In this document: in pieces, positions 34,043 to 41,894 of the stretch
Layout of the letters: each line of letters starts with the position of its first letter
How positions within the stretch are numbered: position 1 is the stretch's first letter
Assembly (NCBI GenBank): GCA_050943935.1
Contig: JBMNQC010000010.1
Location: 49,588 to 113,587, forward strand
Source of the DNA: Heteroscillospira sp050943935
Lineage (GTDB): Bacteria > Bacillota > Clostridia > Oscillospirales > Oscillospiraceae
Direction of reading: 5' to 3'
Length of the DNA stretch: 64,000 nucleotides
Position numbers and translations under genes: made by a program
The notes under the pieces: model-generated
Told to the model about the DNA's origin: nothing
The model's database searches: none
Seen by the model: only the letters and a program-made list of their open reading frames with translations

Positions 34043-34522
34043 ATGGTGTTCAAAGTTGGCGACCGCATCGTGCACCCGCTGCATGGCGCAGGCGTTATAG
34101 ACAGTATTGAGACGCAGCGTATTGGCGGCGTTGAGCGTGATTATTATGTCATGCATATTTCCATGGGCGATATACTTGTAAAAGTACCGAAGGATACGTC
34201 CGACGCCATTGGAGTCCGTCCGGTCATAGAGCCGGAGCAGGCCCGCCGGCTGCTTGACTCCATTGGCGGCATAGAGATAGACGTAACGCAAAACTGGAAC
34301 AGGCGCTACAGAGAGAATATGCACAGGCTGCGCAGCGGCGACCTTATGGAGGTTGCCTCGGTTATAAAAAGCCTTTCCGTCCGCGACGGCGACAAGGGGC
34401 TGTCCACCGGCGAGCGCCGTATGCTCAATTCCGCACGCCAGATACTCCTGTCCGAGCTTGTGCTCTCCCGGAGCTGCACCTACGACGAGGCGGTGGAACA
34501 GCTGCGTCAGGCCCTTGCCTGA
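34043..34522 (+). CDS. CarD-family transcriptional regulator
   Basis: 159 residues. The N-terminal RNA-polymerase-interacting Tudor-like domain is clear (FKVGDRIVHPLHGAGVIDSI), followed by a helical DNA-binding domain. CarD/CdnL proteins stabilise open complexes at rRNA and other promoters by binding the polymerase beta subunit. ATG 34043 has GGAGGGG about 7 nt upstream; an upstream in-frame extension falls in the promoter leader. ispD follows 33 nt later, as in many Firmicutes. Confidence 0.92.
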   Translation: MVFKVGDRIVHPLHGAGVIDSIETQRIGGVERDYYVMHISMGDILVKVPKDTSDAIGVRPVIEPEQARRLLDSIGGIEIDVTQNWNRRYRENMHRLRSGDLMEVASVIKSLSVRDGDKGLSTGERRMLNSARQILLSELVLSRSCTYDEAVEQLRQALA

Positions 34523-34555
34523 GGAAATATTAAATTCTTCGTTCTCGGAGGAATT

Positions 34556-35272
34556 ATGAAATTATCTGACATAATACGCAAAAAAACAAGACCTTTCTGC
34601 TCTGTGGTCATAGTGGCCGCAGGATCGGCAAGCCGCATGGGTGATGATAAGCTCATGCTGGAGCTGTGCGGCGTGCCTGTACTGGCGCGGACCCTGATGA
34701 CATTTGACGGGTGCTCCTGCATAGATGAGATAGTGGTTGTCACCCAGAGCGAGAAAATTGTGGATGTAGCTCATATGTGCGAGAAATATGCGGTTAAGAA
34801 GGTCACGAAAATCCTTACAGGCGGCGCAACCCGCACACAGTCTGCTCTGGCAGGACTGTCTGAGATAGATGAGGACGCCCGTCTGGCCGCCGTTCACGAC
34901 GGAGCACGGCCGCTTGTGACAGAGGAGATAATCAGTACCGCCGTGCATATGGCTGCCCTGAACAAAGCCGCCGCACCGGCGGTTAAGCTCAAAGACACGG
35001 TAAAGCGTGTGGAAAACGGCATGGTGTCGGCAACTCTGCCGCGGGATGAGCTTGTAGCCGTACAGACTCCCCAGGTGTTCTGGCCTGAGCTTATAAAGGG
35101 CGCCCTCACCGACGCGGTACAGAAGGGCCTGGAATTCACGGATGACTGCGCCGCCCTGGAGGCAATGGGCGTGCCTGTTTACATTACCGATGGCTCATAC
35201 GAGAATATAAAAATAACCACGCCGGAGGATATACCTGCGGCTGAGGCAATTCTAAGGGGGCGGGGTCTATGA
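34556..35272 (+). CDS. ispD: 2-C-methyl-D-erythritol 4-phosphate cytidylyltransferase
   Basis: 238 residues. It makes CDP-methylerythritol in the MEP isoprenoid pathway. The CTP-binding loop is VIVAAGSASRMGDDKLML, and HDGARPLVTEEI and PQVFWPELI are family motifs. There is a short N-terminal extension of about 16 residues. It overlaps ispF by 4 nt (ATGA). Together with ispF and ispH, three MEP genes lie within 4 kb. Confidence 0.96.
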   Translation: MKLSDIIRKKTRPFCSVVIVAAGSASRMGDDKLMLELCGVPVLARTLMTFDGCSCIDEIVVVTQSEKIVDVAHMCEKYAVKKVTKILTGGATRTQSALAGLSEIDEDARLAAVHDGARPLVTEEIISTAVHMAALNKAAAPAVKLKDTVKRVENGMVSATLPRDELVAVQTPQVFWPELIKGALTDAVQKGLEFTDDCAALEAMGVPVYITDGSYENIKITTPEDIPAAEAILRGRGL

Positions 35273-35742
35273 TGCGGATAGGACACGGCTACGACGCTCA
35301 CAGGCTTGTGCCGGAGCGCGAGCTTATCCTCGGCGGAGCTCATATCCCCTTTGAGCAGGGGCTGGACGGCCATTCCGACGCTGATGTGCTCGTTCACGCT
35401 CTGATGGACGCTTTGCTGGGCGCCGCCGCCCTTGGCGACATAGGCAAGCTCTTTCCGCCCAGCGACGAACAATACAGGGGCATAAGCAGCCTGCTTTTGC
35501 TGAAGCGTGTGTCGGATGCTCTGACTGAACAGGGCTGGAGCCTGGAAAATGCCGACTGCACCGTAATAGCTCAAAGGCCCAGGATGGCCGCATACATCCC
35601 TGAAATGCGGCGGAATATTGCCGGAGTGCTGGGCGCAGATATAAGCTGTATCAGCATCAAGGCCACCACAGAGGAGAAGATGGGATTTACCGGGTCGGGC
35701 GAGGGTATATGCGCCCACGCTGTGGTGCTCATCGAAAAATAA
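35269..35742 (+). CDS. ispF: 2-C-methyl-D-erythritol 2,4-cyclodiphosphate synthase
   Basis: 157 residues. Metal ligands are in RIGHGYDAH (Asp, His) and GHSDADVLVHALMDALLGA (His). It closes the cyclic diphosphate in the MEP pathway. The 4-nt overlap with ispD indicates coupling. The conserved C-terminal TTEEKMGFTGSGEGICAHA is intact. Confidence 0.97.
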   Translation: MMRIGHGYDAHRLVPERELILGGAHIPFEQGLDGHSDADVLVHALMDALLGAAALGDIGKLFPPSDEQYRGISSLLLLKRVSDALTEQGWSLENADCTVIAQRPRMAAYIPEMRRNIAGVLGADISCISIKATTEEKMGFTGSGEGICAHAVVLIEK

Positions 35743-35802
35743 AGGCAGCTTGACGTCATCCCGCATAGAATACCGTAAGACTTTGCGGGAGGACTGATAT
35801 AA

Positions 35803-36057
35803 ATGTCACATTATCTGCTTATGTGCAAATCGCTCACCTACGCGCAGCGCACGGCGAAAATACTTGAACGCTACGGTATCACGGCTATTGTTACCAAGGG
35901 ACCGCAGGGCTTGAGCGCCGAGGGCTGCGCGTATTGTGTTAAAATTTCCCAGCGCCGCCTGACCGACGCCGTGCTTTTGCTGCGCGATGCGGGTCTTGGG
36001 CCTGTAAAGGTGTATCTCACCGATGACGGCGGCCTGACCCGGGAGGTCCAGGTATGA
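35803..36057 (+). CDS. DUF3343 (putative Se/S carrier-like) protein
   Basis: 84 residues of DUF3343, a family annotated as putative selenium or sulfur carriers because of its partners. Two cysteines stand out: C8 in LLMCKSLTYA and the pair of conserved residues in SAEGCAYCVKIS, a CxxC motif. It overlaps by 4 nt with a cysteine desulfurase-like gene, its usual partner. No selD, selA or selenium-hydroxylase gene is in the window, so sulfur transfer is equally possible. Confidence 0.85.
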   Translation: MSHYLLMCKSLTYAQRTAKILERYGITAIVTKGPQGLSAEGCAYCVKISQRRLTDAVLLLRDAGLGPVKVYLTDDGGLTREVQV

Positions 36058-37172
36058 TATATCTGGACAGCGCCGCTACCACGTTCCTAAAGCCGGAGCC
36101 TGTGCGGCGGGCGGTAAATGATGCTATTCTCACCATGTCCAGCCCGGGTCGGGGCGGCTACAGGGCGGCCATGCGCGCCGCCGAGCTGTGCTATGCCTGC
36201 CGCGAGGCGGCGGGGGAGCTGTTCTCCTGCCCGGCGGAGCGGGTGGTTTTCACCTCCAGCGCCACTCACGGCCTGAATATAGCCCTGCGCAGCCTTGTGA
36301 AACCGGGAGACAGGGTGGTGATATCCGGGTGGGAGCACAACGCGGTTACACGCACTCTCACGGCGCTTGGGGCCAGTTTATCTGTTGCCGGGGGAGCACT
36401 TTTCAGCCCGGATGAGCTTACAGAGCAGTTCGGACGTCTGCTGCCGGGGGCGGCGTGCTGCGTGTGCACCCATGTGTCAAATGTGTTCGGTTATGTGCTG
36501 CCCATGGATGATATTGCCGCCATGTGCAGGCGGCAGGGCGTCCCGCTTGTGGTGGACGCCGCCCAGAGCGCGGGCTGTCTGCCTGTGAATATGGAGAAAT
36601 GGAAGGCCCGCTTTATAGCTATGCCTGGCCACAAGGGCCTACATGGAATCCAGGGCACAGGACTTCTGCTGTGCTCAGGGGAGGCTGAGCCCCTGCTGTT
36701 CGGCGGCACCGGCAGCGCAAGCGTGCGGCAGACCATGCCCGATGAGCTGCCGGACAGACTGGAGGCGGGAACCCATAATATGCCCGGCATAGCGGGTCTG
36801 CTGGCCGGTATGAACTATGTGAAAAAGCTCGGCCCCGGGCGTATAGCCGCCCATGAGGTAAAACTGCGCCGCCTGCTGTCACGTCAGCTGGATACCATGT
36901 CCGGAGCGGAAGTGTTTGAATCCGGCAGCGGCAGCGTGCAGACGGGCGTTCTGTCCGTCCGCTTTGCGAGGATAAACTGCGAGAGCGCCGCCCAGGCACT
37001 GTCTGACAGGGGAGTTGCGGTTCGCTCCGGGCTGCACTGCGCTCCTCTTGCCCACAGAAGCGCCGGAACTCTCGAGAGTGGGACGGTGCGTTTCAGCTTT
37101 TCACCAATGAATACAGAGGCGGAAATAATTAGAACGTCCAAGATAATAAGAGATATTTTGAATAAAAGTTAA
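36054..37172 (+). CDS. Class V aminotransferase, cysteine desulfurase-like (EF2568 type)
   Basis: 372 residues of a PLP enzyme close to the EF2568-like desulfurase group. The cofactor Lys is in MPGHKGLHGIQG, the PLP-stacking region is WEHNAVTRTL, and the mobile catalytic Cys is probably that of RSGLHCAPLAHR. It would strip sulfur (or selenium) from cysteine (selenocysteine) and pass it on. The 4-nt overlap with DUF3343 suggests the carrier partner. No iscU or tRNA thiolation gene is adjacent. Confidence 0.87.
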   Translation: MIYLDSAATTFLKPEPVRRAVNDAILTMSSPGRGGYRAAMRAAELCYACREAAGELFSCPAERVVFTSSATHGLNIALRSLVKPGDRVVISGWEHNAVTRTLTALGASLSVAGGALFSPDELTEQFGRLLPGAACCVCTHVSNVFGYVLPMDDIAAMCRRQGVPLVVDAAQSAGCLPVNMEKWKARFIAMPGHKGLHGIQGTGLLLCSGEAEPLLFGGTGSASVRQTMPDELPDRLEAGTHNMPGIAGLLAGMNYVKKLGPGRIAAHEVKLRRLLSRQLDTMSGAEVFESGSGSVQTGVLSVRFARINCESAAQALSDRGVAVRSGLHCAPLAHRSAGTLESGTVRFSFSPMNTEAEIIRTSKIIRDILNKS

Positions 37173-37189
37173 AAAAACTCAGTTCTCGG

Positions 37190-37218
37190 TTGCTATTTAA
37201 TTGGCTTCGTTATATAAT
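37190..37218 (+). promoter_or_regulatory. Promoter of cdaA
   Basis: TTGCTA (37190-37195), a 17-nt spacer and consensus TATAAT (37213-37218), about 64 nt before the start codon. Confidence 0.75.
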
Positions 37219-37281
37219 GTAAAATGTTTTAATGTGAGCCGATGCAGATCGGGAAGCAATTCTGATTCTGGAGAAGATAAA

Positions 37282-38145
37282 ATGGATGCAATCAGCGATA
37301 TCCTCCTGAGAGGAGTCCGATATATCAGCATGGTGCGCATATCCGATATAGTGGATATGCTCATTGTAGCTTTCCTCATATATAAGCTTGCGATGTTTAT
37401 CCGCAAAAATAATTCCTCCAATGTGGCTAACGGCATACTCATCATACTCATTACGATGTGGCTGTCCGACCAGCTGCATTTGAATGTGATAAACTTCATA
37501 CTGCGTAAGACAATGGAACTGGGCTTTTTGGCTCTGGTCATACTCTTCCAGCCGGAGCTGCGCCGTGTTTTGGAGAAGATGGGCAGCAGCAAGATATCCC
37601 ATTGGCTCAAGAACGATATAGAAGAGCATGAACTGGAGACAGCCATTACCCAGACAGTACTTGCCTGCGCCGATATGTCCAAGGCCAAGACCGGCGCGCT
37701 TGTTGTGTTTGAGCGGGCCAATAAGCTTTCCGAGCCTCTTACCACCGGCACACTCATAAATGCCGATACCACGGCCGAACTGCTGAAGAATATATTCTTC
37801 AACAAAGCCCCCCTGCATGACGGCGCGGTTATAATCCGGGAAGGTAGAATCCTTGCGGCGGGCTGTATGCTGCCCATGTCGGGCAATACCAATCTCAGCA
37901 AAGACCTGGGTATGCGCCACCGGGCGGGCATAGGCTGCAGCGAAACCAGCGACGCCGTGGTTGTTATATGCTCCGAGGAGACCGGCGCAATTTCCGTGGC
38001 TGTGGAAGGTATGCTGAAGCGCCACCTCACCCCCGAGACCGTTGAGACGCTGCTGCGTAAGGAGCTCATGACAAATCTGGATGATGAAAAGCCCCGCAGA
38101 CGGCTTTCCGATATATTTAAGGTGAACAACAATGCCAAAAAATAA
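37282..38145 (+). CDS. cdaA: Diadenylate cyclase CdaA
   Basis: 287 residues. Three N-terminal membrane helices (to residue about 80) are followed by a DAC domain with the catalytic DGA (LHDGAVIIREGRI) and RHR (LGMRHRAGIGCSE) motifs. It makes c-di-AMP from two ATP; the second messenger controls potassium, cell wall and osmotic balance. ATG 37282 follows GGAGAAG; an upstream in-frame extension would reach back into the promoter. The regulator gene cdaR overlaps by 14 nt. The usual third gene, glmM, is not here. Confidence 0.96.
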   Translation: MDAISDILLRGVRYISMVRISDIVDMLIVAFLIYKLAMFIRKNNSSNVANGILIILITMWLSDQLHLNVINFILRKTMELGFLALVILFQPELRRVLEKMGSSKISHWLKNDIEEHELETAITQTVLACADMSKAKTGALVVFERANKLSEPLTTGTLINADTTAELLKNIFFNKAPLHDGAVIIREGRILAAGCMLPMSGNTNLSKDLGMRHRAGIGCSETSDAVVVICSEETGAISVAVEGMLKRHLTPETVETLLRKELMTNLDDEKPRRRLSDIFKVNNNAKK

Positions 38146-39382
38146 GAAAAGTACAGATTATATAAACAGTAAATTCTTCTGGGTAATGTTTTCTGTTTTT
38201 GCCTCCATTTTGCTGTGGATGTATGTCACCACAGTAGAGGAGGATGAGAGCACCGTTACCTTTTACGGAGTAGACGTGCAGTTTACCGGAGAGGATAATC
38301 TGCGCGCTTCAAAAGGCTTCATCATAACAGAGGTGAACTCCTCCTCTGTAAATGTCACCCTGCGGGGCAGCCGCAGCGTTCTGTCCAGCTTCGGGGCAGA
38401 CGATTTGACGGCGGTTATAGATGTGACCAACGTCAGCCGTGTGGGTTCAGCCGAAAAGCAGCCGAGCATCAACTATCCGTCTCATGTAAATCAGAGCAAT
38501 ATCTCCGTCGTGTCCATCAGACCCACAACGATTTCATATTATGTGGATAAGGAGATAACCAAAACCGTGCCGGTGCAGGGTGTTTTCAAGGGCAGCGTAG
38601 CCGAGGGCTACATCCGTGAGAACTTCAGTTTTGAGCCGGCTACCGTGCGCATAAGCGGTCCGGCCGCCGTGGTGGACGAGGTGGATAAAGCCCTGGTCAC
38701 CGTGGAGCGTGAGGACCTGGATAAGACAATTAACTTTGACTCAAGCTATTCTCTCGTAGACATTGATGGTGAGCCCCTGGATACCAGTACCATTGAGTAT
38801 GAGAGTGAAACTGTAAATGTCACCCTGCCTGTGAAGGCCACTAAGGAAGTTCCCCTGACAGTGGATCTGGTGGCCGGCGGCGGCGCCACCGACGTGAACG
38901 CCGTAATAAGCTGCGAGCCGGCTACAATCACCCTGGCCGGAGACCCGGCAATACTGGATACTCTCAACAGCATTTCCGTGGCTACCATAGACCTGTACAC
39001 CTTCGACCCAATTATTACCAAAAAGTGCACAATAATTATTCCCAATGATGTGGAAAACATCACCGGCGAAACCGAGGTGGATGTGACGGTGGAGGTGAAG
39101 GGCCTGCATACTGCAAGAAAGACGGCAAGCAACCTTACTACCAATAATCTGCCCTCCGGCTTCCGCGCTGAAATTGTCAGCAAGAATCTTGACGTTGTCA
39201 TCCGCGGCACGGAGGAGAGCGTAAAGGCTGTGGCTGCCAATAACATCCGCGTGGTGGGCGACCTCTCCGGAATTACCACAACAGGCACCACGGCGGTTCC
39301 CGCCAAGGTATATGTGGACGGTTTTGCGGATGTGGGCGCCGTGGGCGAGTATGAGATATATGTGACCATCGAACGGGGATAA
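38132..39382 (+). CDS. cdaR: YbbR-domain protein CdaR
   Basis: 416 residues. One N-terminal membrane helix (residues about 13-32) followed by about four YbbR repeats facing outside (motifs such as FYGVDVQF, VPVQGVFKG, VPLTVDLV, VTVEVKGL). CdaR binds and modulates CdaA. It overlaps cdaA by 14 nt. Confidence 0.93.
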   Translation: MPKNKKSTDYINSKFFWVMFSVFASILLWMYVTTVEEDESTVTFYGVDVQFTGEDNLRASKGFIITEVNSSSVNVTLRGSRSVLSSFGADDLTAVIDVTNVSRVGSAEKQPSINYPSHVNQSNISVVSIRPTTISYYVDKEITKTVPVQGVFKGSVAEGYIRENFSFEPATVRISGPAAVVDEVDKALVTVEREDLDKTINFDSSYSLVDIDGEPLDTSTIEYESETVNVTLPVKATKEVPLTVDLVAGGGATDVNAVISCEPATITLAGDPAILDTLNSISVATIDLYTFDPIITKKCTIIIPNDVENITGETEVDVTVEVKGLHTARKTASNLTTNNLPSGFRAEIVSKNLDVVIRGTEESVKAVAANNIRVVGDLSGITTTGTTAVPAKVYVDGFADVGAVGEYEIYVTIERG

Positions 39383-39398
39383 GTGGGAGGAATCTGTA

Positions 39399-39815
39399 TT
39401 GACTCAGGAAGCAACTGTTACCAGGCTGCTGCCCGGAGGAATGGCGGAAATCGCCGTGCGCCGTGAATCGGCCTGCGGCGGTAACTGCCATGCCTGCGGC
39501 GGCACCTGCTCATTTAAAAATTTAATGAAGGTCAGCGCCAAAAACAGCGTGATGGCCGAAGTGGGCAGCCGCGTTGTGGTAGAGAGCAGCACGGCAAGCA
39601 TACTCAAGGCCGCCGCTGTGGTATATGTGATACCGCTGGTGCTCTTCTTTGCCTTCTATGCAATAGCCGCCGTTATGGGAGCGGGCGAAACTGCAAGCGT
39701 GTGCGCAAGTCTTGCGGGCTTCCTTATTGGCGTGGGCGGCGCGGTAATGCTCAACCGCAGCCTGAAAAACAGGGCCGCGGCCACATTTGAGATTGTCAGC
39801 ATCCTTCAGAACTGA
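39399..39815 (+). CDS. SoxR-reducing system protein RseC family
   Basis: 138 residues. A Cys-rich N-terminal segment (ACGGNCHACGGTC, four Cys) and two membrane helices (about 71-91 and 98-117) match RseC/MucC. In some bacteria members work with the Rnf complex to reduce SoxR, but no rnf genes are nearby. The start is TTG 39399, 8 nt after GGGAGG. It lies between cdaR and yicC and is probably co-transcribed with both. Confidence 0.87.
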   Translation: MTQEATVTRLLPGGMAEIAVRRESACGGNCHACGGTCSFKNLMKVSAKNSVMAEVGSRVVVESSTASILKAAAVVYVIPLVLFFAFYAIAAVMGAGETASVCASLAGFLIGVGGAVMLNRSLKNRAAATFEIVSILQN

Positions 39816-39827
39816 TAGGAGATTAAT

Positions 39828-40706
39828 ATGATTTACAGCATGACAGGCTATGGCTCCGCCAAGGGCACGGTTGACGCCCTGGAGATATCCGTGGAGCTTA
39901 AAAGCGTAAATAACCGCTATCTGGACACCTCTGTGCGTCTGCCCCGCAGCTTCATTTTTGCCGAGGAGGGGATAAAGGCACAGGTGCAGCGCCATATCAG
40001 CCGCGGTAAGGTGGACGTCTTTGTGAATGTGGACTCATCCAAAGCCGACGATGTGGTGATAACCGTCAACGAGACCCTCGCCAGAGAATATGCCGCCGCT
40101 TTCAGGCGCATAGGCGAGGTCTGCGGTATGGAGGACAAGCTCACCGCCGCCGATATCGGCCGCTTCCCGGAAGTCCTCTCAGTAGAGAAGCGCGAGGCGG
40201 ATAAGGAGATTATCTTTGAAGGCATATCTGCTATAATGGAACAGGCTCTCAATGAGTTCGACGCCATGCGCTCTCGCGAGGGCGCAAAGCTGGCCGAGGA
40301 TATACTCTCCCGGGTCGCCGCCATAGAGGAGATGACCGGCTATGTGGAAAAGCGCTCACCAGAGACTGTGGCCGACTACCGCGCCCGCCTGGAGCAGCGT
40401 ATGCGCGAGGTGCTGGAGACCGTGGCTGTGGACGACGCCCGCCTTATGACCGAGGCCGCCATCTTCGCTGACAAGATAGCCGTGGACGAGGAGACCGTCC
40501 GCCTGCGCAGCCACTTTGAACAGCTGCGTGGAATGCTGGAAAACGGCTCCCCCGTGGGCCGCAAGCTGGATTTCCTCATTCAGGAATTCAACCGTGAGAC
40601 CAACACCATAGGCTCCAAGTGCAGCGACAGGCTTATTGCCGCCAAGGTTGTGGATATGAAGGCCGAGATAGAAAAAATCCGCGAGCAGATCCAAAACATA
40701 GAGTGA
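39828..40706 (+). CDS. YicC/YloC-family endoribonuclease
   Basis: 292 residues. It opens with the family hallmark SMTGYGSAKGT and carries VELKSVNNRYLD plus the C-terminal DFLIQEFNRETNTIGSKCSD. YicC proteins have been shown to act as endoribonucleases, for example on small RNAs. It heads the order yicC-remA-gmk-rpoZ-priA found throughout Firmicutes. Confidence 0.94.
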   Translation: MIYSMTGYGSAKGTVDALEISVELKSVNNRYLDTSVRLPRSFIFAEEGIKAQVQRHISRGKVDVFVNVDSSKADDVVITVNETLAREYAAAFRRIGEVCGMEDKLTAADIGRFPEVLSVEKREADKEIIFEGISAIMEQALNEFDAMRSREGAKLAEDILSRVAAIEEMTGYVEKRSPETVADYRARLEQRMREVLETVAVDDARLMTEAAIFADKIAVDEETVRLRSHFEQLRGMLENGSPVGRKLDFLIQEFNRETNTIGSKCSDRLIAAKVVDMKAEIEKIREQIQNIE

Positions 40707-40716
40707 GGACATGCAG

Positions 40717-40986
40717 ATGAGACTTATAAACATAGGCTTCGGCAATATGGTCTCCTCCGGCAAGCTGGTGGCCATAGTCAGCCCGGAATCCGCCCCCATC
40801 AAGCGTATAATACAGGATGTGCGTGACCGCGGCATGCTCATAGACGCCACATACGGCCGCCGTACCCGCGCCGTTATCGTTATGAACAGCGGACATGTGA
40901 TTCTCTCCCCAAAACAGCCGGAAACCATTGCCGGACGTATGGCGGGTAAAACCACCGAGGAGGCTGAGGAAGATGAAGAAGAGTAA
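40717..40986 (+). CDS. remA: RemA-like DNA-binding regulator (DUF370)
   Basis: About 89 residues, with the conserved LINIGFGNMVSSGKLVAIVS and RDRGMLIDATYGRRTRAVIV. In B. subtilis RemA activates matrix genes and forms DNA-wrapping oligomers. Here the protein also ends in an acidic tail (TTEEAEEDEEE). ATG 40717 is preferred over ATG 40711 because GTGAGGA is 8 nt before it. The tail overlaps the start of gmk. Confidence 0.92.
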   Translation: MRLINIGFGNMVSSGKLVAIVSPESAPIKRIIQDVRDRGMLIDATYGRRTRAVIVMNSGHVILSPKQPETIAGRMAGKTTEEAEEDEEE

Positions 40987-41575
40987 GGGTAAGCTCATAG
41001 TCCTGTCCGGCCCCTCCGGAGCGGGCAAGAGCACCGTTATAGGCCACCTGTTGGAGCGGAGGGATGATATCAGCTTCTCCGTCTCCGCCACCACCAGAGC
41101 TCCACGGCCCGGAGAGCAGGAGGGCGTGAACTACTATTTCAAGACCCGGGAGGAGTTTGAGGCCATGATAGCCGGCAACGCCTTCCTTGAGCACGCCGAA
41201 TACGCGGGCAACTGCTACGGTACCCCCAGAAAGCCCGTGGAAGAGCTGCTGGAAGCCGGCCGCTCCGTCATCCTGGACATAGAGGTCCAGGGCGCCTTTC
41301 AGGTGAAGCAGGCCATGCCGGAGGCCGTGCTGGTATTTCTGGCTCCTCCCAGTATGGCGGAGCTTGAGCGCCGCCTGCGCGGCCGTAAGACGGACACAGA
41401 GGAAAAGATACGCATCCGTCTGGAGACTGCCCGGCGGGAATATGCCCTGGCCGGAAAATATGCTTACATCGTCATAAACGACATTGCCGAAACCGCGGCA
41501 ATGGAGCTTGACGCTATCATAACCGCCGAGAAATGCACCGCGGCGGACAGAATCAATTTTATTGCAGAGGAGTAA
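40973..41575 (+). CDS. gmk: Guanylate kinase
   Basis: 200 residues; makes GDP from GMP. P-loop LSGPSGAGKSTVIG, GMP-binding RAPRPGEQEGVNYYF and the lid VFLAPPS...RLRGRKTDTEE. ATG 40973 lies inside the end of remA, with GAGGA just before it; an upstream start would add a basic peptide not seen in the family. Confidence 0.96.
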   Translation: MKKSKGKLIVLSGPSGAGKSTVIGHLLERRDDISFSVSATTRAPRPGEQEGVNYYFKTREEFEAMIAGNAFLEHAEYAGNCYGTPRKPVEELLEAGRSVILDIEVQGAFQVKQAMPEAVLVFLAPPSMAELERRLRGRKTDTEEKIRIRLETARREYALAGKYAYIVINDIAETAAMELDAIITAEKCTAADRINFIAEE

Positions 41576-41582
41576 GATTATT

Positions 41583-41807
41583 ATGATGCTTTATCCCCCC
41601 ATGGCAGATCTGGTAGAAAAGGTCGGCAGCCGTTACCTTCTTGTTAACCTGGTGGCACGCCGCGCACGCGATATCTCCGCCGCGGCTGAGGAAGAGGGCA
41701 ATCCCTCCGATGAGAAGCCCGTTTCCGACGCTATCAATGAGGTCTACAACGGCCAGCTCATGGCCGATGTCCACACCGGCGAGTTCGGCGAGGCTGCGGA
41801 CGCTTAA
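41583..41807 (+). CDS. rpoZ: DNA-directed RNA polymerase omega subunit
   Basis: 74 residues. The omega core is PPMADLVEKVGSRYLLVNLVARRARDI, with the conserved RYLLV and ARRAR. It stabilises the beta-prime subunit. ATG 41583 or 41586 follows AGAGGAG. An acidic C-terminal tail is present. The usual neighbours are kept (gmk upstream, priA downstream), but coaBC, often between them, is missing. Confidence 0.92.
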   Translation: MMLYPPMADLVEKVGSRYLLVNLVARRARDISAAAEEEGNPSDEKPVSDAINEVYNGQLMADVHTGEFGEAADA

Positions 41808-41819
41808 ATATTGGCTTTT

Positions 41820-41847
41820 TCGGCGGGGGCGTTTTCACTCCCGCCGA
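41820..41847 (+). other. Hairpin between rpoZ and priA
   Basis: TCGGCGGG (41820-41827) pairs with CCCGCCGA (41840-41847). No T-run follows, so it is a weak terminator at best; it may be an RNA-processing or stability element. Confidence 0.4.
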
Positions 41848-41894
41848 CGATTTCTGTTTATATCCATGATGCAATTTAAGCGGGGAGGGGCGAA

